A DNA stretch of 64,000 nucleotides from Nitrobacter sp. Nb-311A (GTDB lineage: Bacteria > Pseudomonadota > Alphaproteobacteria > Rhizobiales > Xanthobacteraceae): assembly GCF_000152905.1 (NCBI RefSeq), contig NZ_AAMY01000008.1:53974-117973 (forward strand), in the 5' to 3' direction. This document shows, in pieces, positions 1 through 8,557 of the stretch. Under the pieces are notes generated by a model. The model saw only the letters and a program-made list of their open reading frames with translations. It did not search any database and was not told the DNA's origin. Numbering within the stretch: the first letter of the stretch is position 1; each line of letters starts with the position of its first letter. The translations under genes were made by a program, and so were the position numbers.

Positions 1-1
1 G

Positions 2-226
2 CAGGTCGAATTCGTCTTGAGCTTCGCGCAGATCGAGCAAATTATCGACGACGATCTGCCGCGCGCGGCGCAGCGCGCGTCGTGGTGGGACACGGCGCGC
101 GCACCCGAACAACGAATGCCGCAACGTGAAGCCTGCATCGCGGCCGGTTATGTCGCGACACGCCTCGGCGACAATGAGGGTGTCCGATTCCGCCGCGCGG
201 ACGCAAAGCGGCCGCGCTTCCGGTAG
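2..226 (+). CDS. C-terminal part of a DUF7662-like protein (5' end outside window)
   Basis: The reading frame is open from the left edge to the TAG at 224-226, so only the C-terminal 74 residues are present. The visible sequence has the order LSFAQIEQII, a DLPRAA-type turn, a Trp-Trp pair (SWWDT), a CIAAGYV segment and a final VRFRRA strand. This order resembles the small uncharacterised DUF7662 domain, in which the Trp pair and the AAGW/AAGY segment are conserved. The family has no established function that I can state. A TTG at 17 is in frame, but the frame continues upstream, so the true start is likely outside the window. Identification rests on motif order only. Confidence 0.5.
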   Translation, partial: QVEFVLSFAQIEQIIDDDLPRAAQRASWWDTARAPEQRMPQREACIAAGYVATRLGDNEGVRFRRADAKRPRFR

Positions 227-456
227 CCAGCAGTGACGCGAGTCGTGCCGGCTTCCCGCGTTGGAGCCTTTCCGCTTCCACCCCCCTGCGGTCACCTCAG
301 GACGTCGCTCACGAATTCGTGGCCTGCCATATCACCACAGCCGGTAACAAAACGGCCATCTCAACGTATCTTGAGCACGTACACGCTGCAAAAGCGGCGC
401 TGTTGTGAAGCATACCTTTTGAGAGCGACCTTTTGAGGCTGTGCGAAGGACCATGC

Positions 457-1176
457 ATGACCCGCAATCCGTTCAAACGTAAGGTCTTCGTCGCGGCTTT
501 TGTCGCGGGCGCAGCAGCGTTGTCGTGGCTCCTCCCCGGAGCATCCCGCGCCGAAGACGCTGTGATTATTCCGCCGTCGGCTCTGGATGTGAGAGCTGCC
601 AACGGCATCCAGACCGCGGTCATCGCCGGCGGCTGTTTCTGGGGCGTCCAGGGCGTATTTCAGCACACCGCCGGGGTGGTCAACGCGGTCTCGGGTTACG
701 CCGGCGGCGCGAAGAAAACCGCCAAATATGAATTGGTGAGCACCGGCACCACGGGACACGCGGAGTCGGTTGAAGTCAGGTTCGATCCAAAGCGGATCAG
801 CTATGGAAAAATCCTGCAGATATTCTTCTCGGTAGCGCATGATCCGACCCAGCTCAACCGCCAGGGGCCAGACACCGGCACGCAATATCGCTCCGGAATT
901 TTCGCGCTCAACGACGAGCAGAAGAAAGTCGCCGATGCCTATATCGCTCAACTCAACGCCGCCAGGGTCTACAATAAGCCGATCGTGACCAAGGTCGAAA
1001 CGCTGCAGGGATTCTTTCCAGCCGAGGCCTATCATCAGGATTACCTGACGCTGCATCCTGACGAACCTTACATCGCAAACTATGACCGTCCGAAGATCCG
1101 GAATTTGCAAAGGGTTTTCGTGCCAAACTATATCGAGAAGCCGACGCTGGTCGGCAGAGCCAGGGCCACGAACTGA
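457..1176 (+). CDS. msrA: Peptide-methionine (S)-S-oxide reductase MsrA, exported form
   Basis: MsrA reduces the S epimer of methionine sulfoxide in proteins. The signature GGCFWG is at about residues 58-63, with the catalytic Cys near 60. The family motifs [13 protein letters not shown] and the QYRSGIF block follow. Residues 1-32 form a signal peptide (basic start, hydrophobic core, cleavage near SRA-ED), so the enzyme is probably periplasmic. The chosen ATG at 457 has GAAGGA six bases upstream; the frame extends eight codons further without a better site. The mature protein has no second cysteine, so the usual resolving Cys is missing. It lies 17 bp before msrB, probably as one operon. Confidence 0.93.
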   Translation: MTRNPFKRKVFVAAFVAGAAALSWLLPGASRAEDAVIIPPSALDVRAANGIQTAVIAGGCFWGVQGVFQHTAGVVNAVSGYAGGAKKTAKYELVSTGTTGHAESVEVRFDPKRISYGKILQIFFSVAHDPTQLNRQGPDTGTQYRSGIFALNDEQKKVADAYIAQLNAARVYNKPIVTKVETLQGFFPAEAYHQDYLTLHPDEPYIANYDRPKIRNLQRVFVPNYIEKPTLVGRARATN

Positions 1177-1193
1177 AGAATAGAGGAGAAGTC

Positions 1194-1607
1194 ATGGCAG
1201 ACAGCAAGACTGTGCCAGCCAAGATCACGAAGAGCGACAGTGAATGGCGCGAGGTGCTGACGCCGATGCAATATGCGGTCCTGCGCGAGAAGGCGACCGA
1301 ACGGCCGTTCTCCGGCGAATACGAACACGAGCGCCGCGCAGGTACCTATGTCTGCGCCGGCTGCGGACAGACGCTATTCGAATCCGACGCCAAGTTCGAT
1401 TCGGGGTGTGGCTGGCCCAGCTTCACCGCGCCCGCGGTCGACAGCCACATCGATGAGGAACACGACACCAGCCACGGCATGAGCCGTACCGAGGTGTTGT
1501 GCTCCAGGTGTAGCGGCCATCTCGGCCATGTTTTCAATGACGGCCCAGGGCCCACCGGTTTGCGTTACTGCATCAATTCGGCGGCCCTTAAACTCGAACC
1601 CAAATAA
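1194..1607 (+). CDS. msrB: Peptide-methionine (R)-S-oxide reductase MsrB
   Basis: MsrB reduces the R epimer of methionine sulfoxide and complements MsrA. The 137-residue protein has the complete family pattern: two CxxC zinc pairs (CAGC and CSRC), the GCGWPSF segment, HLGHVF and the catalytic Cys in RYCINSAAL near the C-terminus. There is no signal peptide, so it should be cytoplasmic, unlike the exported MsrA encoded 17 bp upstream. The ATG is preceded by GAGGAG at about five bases. The compartment mismatch within one operon is the unusual feature. Confidence 0.95.
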   Translation: MADSKTVPAKITKSDSEWREVLTPMQYAVLREKATERPFSGEYEHERRAGTYVCAGCGQTLFESDAKFDSGCGWPSFTAPAVDSHIDEEHDTSHGMSRTEVLCSRCSGHLGHVFNDGPGPTGLRYCINSAALKLEPK

Positions 1608-1914
1608 CGATTTGGGGAGCTTGCCTCGAAATTCCACGCTTCCCGCGCCACGAGCCCCCGGGGATGGATATCGACCCGTGATGAAGGCGGGAACATCAGC
1701 TCGCCCCCGTGGCCATATTATTGATCACCTAACCTTTATCGAGATACCGGGTCCGGACGCCGGATTCATGATTCCGGCCCGGGACGGTCGCAATTTCCGC
1801 ATTTCACCCTATATAATTGGCGCATCACGGACATGCTGCCTGTCGGGAGCCCATCGGGCCCTCGCTTGAGCATTGCTCGTTCTTAAGAAAGCAAAAATTG
1901 TAGAGGTTCCCGCC
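1608..1914. other. Intergenic region between msrB and a small conserved gene
   Basis: About 300 bases with no convincing coding frame. Around 1748-1782 there are imperfect GC-rich inverted segments (CCGGGTCCGG and CCGGCCCGG flank a CCGGATTCATGATTCCGG palindrome). These may act as an msrB terminator or as a repeat remnant. No promoter could be assigned with confidence. Confidence 0.35.
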
Positions 1915-2202
1915 ATGGCCTTCAGCTTCAAGAAATCCGCCGAACTGTTCCCCGCCGCGGTTCGCAGGAAAAGGCGTGCCGGTTTTGCCTACCGCCGTTT
2001 CGATACCGCGGCTGACGCCGTACGCTTCGCAATCGAGGAATTGCCGGCCGACTCGCTGAATGGCGCGTATCTTCAGGTGGATGAAGCCCGTTTCGATCAG
2101 AACGGTATTCGCTCTCTCTATGAGAGCCGCGATTTTCCGCTGCCTCGCCGCAAACTCGACACCGCATCCGCGGAAACGGGAACCTCAAAGGACGCTGCGT
2201 GA
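1915..2202 (+). CDS. Small conserved hypothetical protein, 95 residues
   Basis: Function not recognised. The protein starts MAFSFKKSAELF, is basic in its first third (RRKRRAGFAYRRF), and continues with an amphipathic segment containing FAIEELPADSLNGAYLQVDE. No membrane span or signal peptide is visible. The ATG at 1915 follows AGAGGTTCCCGCC, a plausible ribosome site. The segment FDTAADAVRFAIEELP resembles many small uncharacterised Bradyrhizobiaceae proteins. The gene stands alone, followed by a copy of the dispersed repeat. Confidence 0.6.
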   Translation: MAFSFKKSAELFPAAVRRKRRAGFAYRRFDTAADAVRFAIEELPADSLNGAYLQVDEARFDQNGIRSLYESRDFPLPRRKLDTASAETGTSKDAA

Positions 2203-2269
2203 TACGTCCGGCCCCGATTCATCCGATTCAGACGGAATTGAATCGGGCTCTCACCTCGACGTCCTGATT

Positions 2270-2373
2270 AAAGTGTTTTCCGGCGAAGTGGAGACCGGTT
2301 CGCCGCGAGGGATGCGACCAGACAATAACTGTCAGAGCATGGTCTGATTCAATTTGATCGGATCACGCTCTAA
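2270..2373. repeat. Dispersed repeat copy (GTTTTCC-GAAGTGG / GAGCATGGTCTGATTCA type)
   Basis: This copy runs from the AAGTGTTTTCCGGCGAAG segment to the CACGCTCTAAC end. The same arrangement occurs at 58318-58420: a GAAGTGG...ACCGGTTCGCCG block, a variable middle, then GAGCATGGYCTGATTCAA and a GATCxxATGCTC-like end. Its last bases overlap the stop codon of the convergent DUF4112 gene. Confidence 0.75.
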
Positions 2374-2906
2374 CGCGGATGCCGGTCGAGCCAGCGCTTG
2401 AGCATCCGCACGTTGCGCATGTTGGCGCGAAACATCACGTCGAAGGCATCGCCTGCAACGGGCACCAATCCGACCACCCCGTCAACTGCGACATTGCTCA
2501 GCATCCGTGCGGTGATGTGCCAGGGCGCACCAAGCGCCCGCGCTTCGCGCACCAGCCATAGCGAGAACGCGGTGGTTATGATGTCACCGATCACCGGTAC
2601 CAACCCGATCAGGCCATCGATGCCATAACGGATGTTCGTTCCCGGCACGACAAAGGCAACGTCAAGCAGCTTCGCAATCGCGTCCAGTCGCGCCAGCCGT
2701 TGCTCGCGGGTGAGCGGCTGGAACGCGGCAGTGAACTCAAAGCCGGATGCCCCCGCGCTTTGCCTGAAGGCCCCGAACGCACCAGCCTCGAAACCACCGC
2801 CAGGCGGGTCCATGTGAATCTCACGGCCGTCCTGATCGATAATCTTGGCGCGCGCCGATGCCCGGGATCGGAAGGCATCACGCTCAAACAGATTGTCGTT
2901 CGACAT
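2370..2906 (-). CDS. DUF4112 domain-containing membrane protein
   Basis: A 178-residue protein whose C-terminal half has the DUF4112 pattern: LDAIAKLLDVAFVVPGTNIRYGIDGLIGLVPVIGDII, a hydrophobic segment, and a second VDGVVGLVPVAGDAFDVMFRAN block. The duplicated GLVPVxGD signature is diagnostic. The family is predicted to be membrane-associated and has no proven function. The N-terminal 80 residues are polar and low-complexity. The start at 2906 (MSNDN) is one of four in-frame ATGs within 45 bases; it was chosen because the upstream residues look non-coding, and remains uncertain. The stop codon lies inside the end of a dispersed repeat. Confidence 0.82.
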   Translation of the reverse strand: MSNDNLFERDAFRSRASARAKIIDQDGREIHMDPPGGGFEAGAFGAFRQSAGASGFEFTAAFQPLTREQRLARLDAIAKLLDVAFVVPGTNIRYGIDGLIGLVPVIGDIITTAFSLWLVREARALGAPWHITARMLSNVAVDGVVGLVPVAGDAFDVMFRANMRNVRMLKRWLDRHPR

Positions 2907-3197
2907 GGATCTCATGGCCTTCCACATGGGCTCTCCCGGCGGCTTTCGCAAGCTGCCTCACGTAGCCGCGCAGGATCGTGATGATCGCGCCATCATGGCT
3001 CACATTGCAATATCGTCATCAGTCGCTTCCCATCTACACAGGCGCTGCGGGAGAAACATATTCGCCCTGCAATTTCCCTATCCGAGACTCAACTCCGCCC
3101 CATTGCGTCGCCACTTTCTCCGCTCAAGAATCCGGCATGATCGCATCAGAATTCGCCTCACTGCGTTTCGCGATGATGTCGATGAGGAGGGCATTGC

Positions 3198-3413
3198 ATG
3201 AGTCAGGTTCCGTCGCAGAAGTTTGGTGCCGAATATGTTGCGCACTTGCGCAATTTGCTCGACATCGCAGCCGAGCAGATCGGGCCTGAACATCGCACCT
3301 CGGCGCCCCAAGCAGAGATAGCCGAGACCCGCCTTCGCGATACGGAGAATGTTATCGAGGCGCACCAACTCACGAACGCAGCCTTGCCCGCAGGTGAGGA
3401 CCGCACTGCATAA
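3198..3413 (+). CDS. Small hypothetical protein, 71 residues
   Basis: Not recognised. It has MSQVPSQKFG at the start and a helical middle (EYVAHLRNLLDIAAEQI), with no cysteines or membrane span. An upstream GAGGAGGGC gives a good ribosome site for the ATG at 3198, which is the main reason to prefer this frame. An opposite-strand frame at 3078-3368 also has some protein-like composition in its first 55 residues. Only one of them can be real, and neither is certain. Confidence 0.4.
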   Translation: MSQVPSQKFGAEYVAHLRNLLDIAAEQIGPEHRTSAPQAEIAETRLRDTENVIEAHQLTNAALPAGEDRTA

Positions 3414-3559
3414 TATCAGCTGCCCATGCAGAGCGGCGCGGAGTATTCCCTGCGTCCGTCAACCCGGTTAGGTGCCGACCTCTCCCGGAAGAAGCATGTC
3501 CCGATGAACGGCGATTGATCCCAACAAACGCGCTTCACAATACAGCAACAGCCGGAGCG

Positions 3560-5092
3560 CTACTCGCCCCACGCCGTGAAGGCTTCGTTGAATGCGCGCT
3601 CGCCGGGCGCCCCCTTCTCGATGGCGATGATCGCACGACGTTGATTTGTATAGACCAGCGGCACGTCAAACCATGAGCGCTCTTTCAAGAGCTGGAGGTT
3701 GCGCACGCGATCGGACTCGACGTTCGATAGCCCAACCAGGAAGAAGCCGTCGGTGACTTTGACGGCGAGTCCCGCCAGGGGCGTGCCGCGGGACTGTTCG
3801 TTCGACTTCATCAGGATGCCGGGTACGTTGGAAACTCCGCCGCCATCGAAATCCTGCGGCAATACGAAGGTCAGCTCTGCAGTATGACTGGCCGGCAGCG
3901 AGGTATCGGTGTTGCGGCGGAACGACATCGTCATCTTGAACTTGCGTTCGGGAATGTCGATCTCGGCGCGCACGGCAATCTCCGGCTTGTTGCCAGCCGC
4001 GCCCTTCACTTCTTCGGTACGCCACACCACCGAACCGACATATTGCTTACCCTTAGGGTCCGACGGATCCTCGTCATACAGCACGACGCGCTGCGCCACC
4101 GGCGCAATCGTTTCGGATGAGGCAGGCTGACCGACCCGGTCAGCGATCTTCGGCTTCAATCCCGGCGTTGCCGGCTTCGCAAGCTCGGCCGTTTTGTGTG
4201 AGGAGTCGAACAGCCCGCGCACGGTGGAGACCGCATTCGGACCCCAGACAATTCCAGCTCCGGCGAGGATCAATACGAGGCCGACCACGATCGCGCTCTT
4301 GAGCGGAAAGCCGCCGCCGAAGCTGAGCTTCGGCCTGTCGCGACCAGGCTGCGGCCACGAACGCGGCAGCGGCGGCGGTTGGTCGTCCACGTTCCCGCCG
4401 AAGGGCGGTTCATGAGGAGGGTACGCCCCCTCGAACCCGCCGCGATCCTCAAGGCTCGGCTCAAGCCGGTCGAATTCCGGTGACTGCGATCGCACATTGG
4501 CATAGGTACGCCGGGCCAAACGATTGGCCTGCGCCGCAGCGCGGCCGAGATCGTCAGCATCCGCAGTCACATCTCGAAAACCAGGAACCGGCGGCGGCGG
4601 GCGCTCGGGCTCGGAATTGCGGCGCAGATGCTCCTGGCTTTGTCGCTCGCGGGCAGGCGGTTCATCCTGTAATGAAATTGGCGGCCCGGGGGGCCTCCAG
4701 GACGGAGGCGGGCTGGGAGCCGGGTCGCCTCGCAGATTGCGCGGTTGGGGCGTCGCGTTAGCGCGCGAGCGGATCGGCGGCTGGGTAGCCGTGTCCGGCG
4801 ACTTCATCGCAGCGCGGGTCGCGGCACGGAACGCATCGCCGGAGCGCGAACCGCCGCTACGCGAAGCCTCGCGGGCGCGCTGGGCGGCCTCGGACTCGAC
4901 CTTGCGCACAGCCTCTTCCAGCGCCAACCGCTCGCGGGTGATCTCGGATTCGCTTAAAGGCGGCTCGACACCGCGAAGCTGAGCGATCAACGCCGTCCTT
5001 GCCCGCTCATAGAGCGCGCGCCGTTGCTCGCCGGGCGCGTTGACGTCCAGTCCTGAGATGGCGCGTGCGATCAGCGGGTAATAATCAGCCAT
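3560..5092 (-). CDS. Conserved hypothetical protein with one membrane span and proline-rich cytoplasmic part
   Basis: A 510-residue protein. Residues 1-80 are helical and charged (MADYYPLIARAISGLDVNAPGEQRRALYERARTAL pattern). Residues 85-260 are rich in Pro, Arg and Ser and look disordered. A single hydrophobic span (AIVVGLVLILAGAGIVW) lies near 270-290, and a C-terminal globular region of about 210 residues follows. The likely topology is cytoplasmic N-terminus and periplasmic C-terminus. I cannot assign a function; this architecture is common in Bradyrhizobiaceae genomes next to purA. The ATG at 5092 lies 50 bases after the purA stop, so it is upstream-independent and faces the same way. 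Confidence 0.75.
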   Translation of the reverse strand: MADYYPLIARAISGLDVNAPGEQRRALYERARTALIAQLRGVEPPLSESEITRERLALEEAVRKVESEAAQRAREASRSGGSRSGDAFRAATRAAMKSPDTATQPPIRSRANATPQPRNLRGDPAPSPPPSWRPPGPPISLQDEPPARERQSQEHLRRNSEPERPPPPVPGFRDVTADADDLGRAAAQANRLARRTYANVRSQSPEFDRLEPSLEDRGGFEGAYPPHEPPFGGNVDDQPPPLPRSWPQPGRDRPKLSFGGGFPLKSAIVVGLVLILAGAGIVWGPNAVSTVRGLFDSSHKTAELAKPATPGLKPKIADRVGQPASSETIAPVAQRVVLYDEDPSDPKGKQYVGSVVWRTEEVKGAAGNKPEIAVRAEIDIPERKFKMTMSFRRNTDTSLPASHTAELTFVLPQDFDGGGVSNVPGILMKSNEQSRGTPLAGLAVKVTDGFFLVGLSNVESDRVRNLQLLKERSWFDVPLVYTNQRRAIIAIEKGAPGERAFNEAFTAWGE

Positions 5093-5142
5093 GTCTCCTC
5101 AATGCACGACATTAACCTTGAACGCATTCCGGTAACACCCCG

Positions 5143-6435
5143 TTAAGCCTCGAACGGGTTCTGAACCAAAATAGTGTCCTCGCGCTCGGGGCTGGTGGAT
5201 AGCAGAGCGACTGGACACCCCACCAGTTCCTCGATCCGGCGAACGTATTTGATGGCCTGAGCTGGCAGGTCCGCCCATGAACGCGCGCTGGCCGTCGGCT
5301 CCTTCCAGCCCTCGATCGTTTCATAAACTGGTTCGATGCGAGCCTGCGCCCCCTCTCCGGCCGGCAGATGGTCGATCTCCCTGCCGTCGAGACGATAGCC
5401 CGTGCAGACCTGGATCGTGTCAAAACCGTCGAGAATATCGAGTTTGGTCAGAGCGAGGCCATGTATGCCGCTGGTCCGCACTGTCTGCCGCACCAGCATG
5501 GCATCGAACCAGCCGCAGCGCCGCTTGCGCCCGGTGTTGACGCCGAATTCCTTGCCGCGCTGACCGATGAGTTCGCCGATCTCGTCCTCGAGTTCGGTCG
5601 GAAACGGCCCCTGGCCGACCCGTGTGGTGTAGGCCTTGCAGATACCGAGTACGTAGCCGAGCGCGCTCGGCCCCATGCCGGTACCGGTGGCCGCCTGAGC
5701 TGCAACGGTGTTGGAGGAGGTGACGTAAGGGTAGGTGCCGTGATCGACGTCCAGCAACGCGCCTTGCGCGCCTTCAAACAGGATGCGCTTGCCTTCGCGG
5801 CGCTTGTGATCGAGCAGATTCCACACGCTGTCAGCATAGGGCAGCACCCGCGGCGCAATTGCGGCGAGTTCCTTCAACAGCGCGCCGCTATCCACTTCCG
5901 CGATGCCGTGACCGCGACGCAGCGCGTTGTGATGGGTAAGCAGCCGCTCGATCTTGTGCGGCAGGGTCTGCGGGTCGGCGAGGTCCATCAGGCGGATGGC
6001 GCGACGGCCGACCTTGTCCTCGTAGGCCGGACCGATGCCGCGTTGGGTGGTGCCGATCGCGGTCGCCGCGCTCGCATTCTCGCGCAGGCTGTCCAGTTCG
6101 CGGTGCAACGGCAGGATCAGCGTGACGTTCTCGGCAACACGCAGGTTGTCGGGGCCGATCTTGACGCCCTGCCCTTTCAGCTTCTCGACTTCATTGACGA
6201 AGGCTTGCGGATCGAACACGACACCATTGCCAATGATTGACAGCTTCGACGAGCGGACGACCCCCGAGGGCAACAATGCCAGCTTGTAGGTATGACCATC
6301 GATGACGAGCGTATGACCCGCATTATGGCCGCCCTGGAAGCGAACGACGATATCCGCCTGCTCCGACAACCAGTCGACGATCTTGCCCTTTCCCTCGTCA
6401 CCCCATTGGGCGCCGACGACGACAACGTTGGTCAT
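5143..6435 (-). CDS. purA: Adenylosuccinate synthetase
   Basis: PurA makes adenylosuccinate from IMP and aspartate using GTP, the first committed step to AMP. The 430-residue protein has the GTP loop GDEGKGK at residues 12-18, QGGHNAGHT, the [14 protein letters not shown] block, [23 protein letters not shown] and the C-terminal TKLDIL guanine-recognition motif. The start at 6435 ([12 protein letters not shown]) matches the family; the frame continues 27 codons upstream but without conserved sequence. It lies just upstream of the proline-rich membrane protein gene on the same strand. Confidence 0.97.
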   Translation of the reverse strand: MTNVVVVGAQWGDEGKGKIVDWLSEQADIVVRFQGGHNAGHTLVIDGHTYKLALLPSGVVRSSKLSIIGNGVVFDPQAFVNEVEKLKGQGVKIGPDNLRVAENVTLILPLHRELDSLRENASAATAIGTTQRGIGPAYEDKVGRRAIRLMDLADPQTLPHKIERLLTHHNALRRGHGIAEVDSGALLKELAAIAPRVLPYADSVWNLLDHKRREGKRILFEGAQGALLDVDHGTYPYVTSSNTVAAQAATGTGMGPSALGYVLGICKAYTTRVGQGPFPTELEDEIGELIGQRGKEFGVNTGRKRRCGWFDAMLVRQTVRTSGIHGLALTKLDILDGFDTIQVCTGYRLDGREIDHLPAGEGAQARIEPVYETIEGWKEPTASARSWADLPAQAIKYVRRIEELVGCPVALLSTSPEREDTILVQNPFEA

Positions 6436-6854
6436 TTCCGCGGAAGTTCCTTGCAAAGTGGGCGCGTCTATACAGCGCCTTCGGTAACGAACCTCGAATT
6501 CGAAGGGCCCCGGCAACTCGTGATTGTAGCAGTGGTGTGGCTCGGAAGCTCGCTTGAGAAAAACCGCCGCGAGAATGAAGCGATCTTCCGGACCACCCCG
6601 CTAGCCGAAACACGACAGACGCAAATACAAGATCGCCAGCATGCGAGGCGTCACATCGGATAAAGGATGCGTGCGGTTGACGCAAGCCGGAAGGGCCGCG
6701 AACTGCCCCCGTTCCAAACCGTTGATTCATCCGGGCAATCCAAAACATGGTGCCCAACCGCTTGCATGCGGTCCCGTGCCCGCCACAGTTTTCGAGCACA
6801 TTAGATAATCAATGTTCGGAGCACCGCTCGACGGCCAGGCGAACAGGAGGAGTG
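6436..6854. other. Intergenic region between divergent purA and the S10 peptidase gene
   Basis: About 420 bases separate the two divergent starts. No frame has family similarity or a convincing composition. The region must hold both promoters, but no unambiguous -35/-10 pair was identified. An AT-richer patch (TTAGATAATCAATG) lies about 55 bases before the peptidase start. Confidence 0.4.
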
Positions 6855-8408
6855 ATGCGCTGTCTGATGATCCGCGAGTTATGCGCCGGAGCGATACTGC
6901 TGGCGATACTGGCCCCGACTGCCGCTTACGCGCGCGAGGAAGCGCCCGGTACGCCATCGCACCACGCCAAAACCATGCCCGCCGGCCCTCGAAAAGAGGG
7001 CGGCGAGCCTGCCCTGGTCCCCGACAATCGCCGGCTGCCGCCGGATTCGACCACCAAACATAAGCTCGTCCTCCCGGACCGCACGCTGGCCTTCACCGCA
7101 ACAGCGGGGACGATTCATATTTTTGACGACAAAGGCGAGCCGCAAGCCGATATCGTCACCACGGCCTATGAACTCGACGGCGCCGATCCCCGCAGCCGCC
7201 CCGTGACCTTCGTTTTCAATGGCGGTCCCGGCGCCTCTTCGGCGTGGTTGCAATTCGGCAGCAACGGCCCCTGGCGCATCGCGATGGACCGCGCGATCTC
7301 CCATCCCTCCCTTCCAATATCGCTGGAGCCGAACGCGGAAACCTGGCTCGACTTCACCGATCTGGTTTTCATCGATCCGCTGGGCACCGGCTACAGCCGC
7401 ATGGTGGCGCGCGGCGAAGAGGCGCGGAAACGCTTCTTCACCGTCGATGGCGATGTGGCCTCGATCGCGCTGGTGATTCGCCGCTGGCTGGAAAAGGCGG
7501 ACAGGATGCAGTCGCCGAAATTCATCACCGGCGAAAGCTATGGCGGCATTCGCGGACCGAAGATCGCTCGCAATCTGCAGACCCGGCAGGGCGTCGCCGT
7601 CAACGGGCTGGTCCTGATCTCGCCAGCGCTCGACTTCGGCGACGTCCTGGGCATGGGCTTGACCCGGTTCGTGGCAAGCCTGCCGAGCATGGCGGCGGTT
7701 GCGCGGGAAAAGGAAAAGGGCGGAACGCTGACCCGCGCGGACATGGCCGACGTCGAAGTCTATGCGCGGGACGATTTCCTGACCGATCTCGTCAAGGGAC
7801 AGGCCGATGCGGAAGCGACGCGACGGCTTGCCGACTGTTTCGCGGAGCTGACGGGAATCGATCAGGCGGAGAGCCGTCGCCTCGCCGGACGATTCGACGT
7901 CAGCGAATTCCGCCGCGCCTTCGACCGTAGCCGCGGCAAGGTGACCGGACGCTATGATGCGTCGGTGCTCGGATTCGACCCCTACCCGGACTCAAGCGCC
8001 AGCGACTTCAACGACCCCTCGGAGGAGCCGCTGCTGTCCGCGCTGACATCGGCGGCATTCGAACTCTATGCACACAAGCTGAACTGGCGGCCGACTGGCT
8101 CCTATGAGCTGCTCAGCCGCAACGTCAACCACCAATGGGATTTCGGTAAGAGCCGGTCGTCTGTCGAGTCGATGACTAACATCCGCGAACTGCTCGCTGC
8201 GCAACCGGAATTCAAGCTGCTCGTCGCGCATGGGTTATTTGATCTGGCGACACCTTATTTCGCCTCACGGATACGTCTCGATCAATTGCCGGCCTTCGGC
8301 TCGCGCGATCGCGTCAAGCTTGTGGTCTATCCCGGCGGCCACATGTTCTATTCACACGACGGCTCACGCCGGGCGCTGCGCGACCAGGTTCGCGCGCTGA
8401 TGAAATGA
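6855..8408 (+). CDS. Secreted serine carboxypeptidase, peptidase family S10
   Basis: A 517-residue exported peptidase expected to remove C-terminal amino acids at acidic pH. It has a signal peptide (MRCLMIRELC then a hydrophobic stretch, cleavage near AYA-RE). The S10 motifs are FNGGPGASSAWLQFG (oxyanion region, about 121-135), GESYGG with the nucleophile Ser near 228, an Asp in HGLFDLATPY and the His in YPGGHMFY near the C-terminus, so the triad is complete. The ATG is preceded by AGGAGGAGTG, a strong ribosome site. S10 enzymes are best known from fungi and plants, but related proteins occur in proteobacteria. The substrate is unknown. Confidence 0.9.
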   Translation: MRCLMIRELCAGAILLAILAPTAAYAREEAPGTPSHHAKTMPAGPRKEGGEPALVPDNRRLPPDSTTKHKLVLPDRTLAFTATAGTIHIFDDKGEPQADIVTTAYELDGADPRSRPVTFVFNGGPGASSAWLQFGSNGPWRIAMDRAISHPSLPISLEPNAETWLDFTDLVFIDPLGTGYSRMVARGEEARKRFFTVDGDVASIALVIRRWLEKADRMQSPKFITGESYGGIRGPKIARNLQTRQGVAVNGLVLISPALDFGDVLGMGLTRFVASLPSMAAVAREKEKGGTLTRADMADVEVYARDDFLTDLVKGQADAEATRRLADCFAELTGIDQAESRRLAGRFDVSEFRRAFDRSRGKVTGRYDASVLGFDPYPDSSASDFNDPSEEPLLSALTSAAFELYAHKLNWRPTGSYELLSRNVNHQWDFGKSRSSVESMTNIRELLAAQPEFKLLVAHGLFDLATPYFASRIRLDQLPAFGSRDRVKLVVYPGGHMFYSHDGSRRALRDQVRALMK

Positions 8409-8412
8409 TGCA

Positions 8413-8434
8413 GCACCAGGTCGATTCATGGTGC
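8413..8434. terminator. Hairpin after the S10 peptidase gene
   Basis: GCACCA at 8413-8418 pairs with TGGTGC at 8429-8434 around a 10-base loop, four bases after the peptidase stop codon. There is no clear U-run, so it may only be an RNA-end stabilising hairpin. Confidence 0.4.
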
Positions 8435-8520
8435 TCTCAGGCGAATCATGTCCTCGGGACCTGACCGGAGGATGTTTTCATATTCGCCTGAAAACAAGGC
8501 ATCAAAATCAGAGTCCGAGG

Positions 8521-8547
8521 CCCGCTTCTGATGTCATCGGAAGCGGG
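8521..8547. terminator. Hairpin between convergent peptidase and serA genes
   Basis: CCCGCTTC at 8521-8528 pairs perfectly with GAAGCGGG at 8540-8547, and the loop can pair further through TGA/TCA. It sits 11 bases downstream of the serA stop on the minus strand. It probably ends serA transcripts and could work in both directions. Confidence 0.5.
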
Positions 8548-8557
8548 AGGGTAGAGG

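Noticed and set aside
3078..3368. Minus-strand 96-codon frame overlapping the small gene at 3198
   Set aside because: No ribosome site and less natural C-terminal composition; the plus-strand frame has a strong GAGGAG site. Certainty is low either way.
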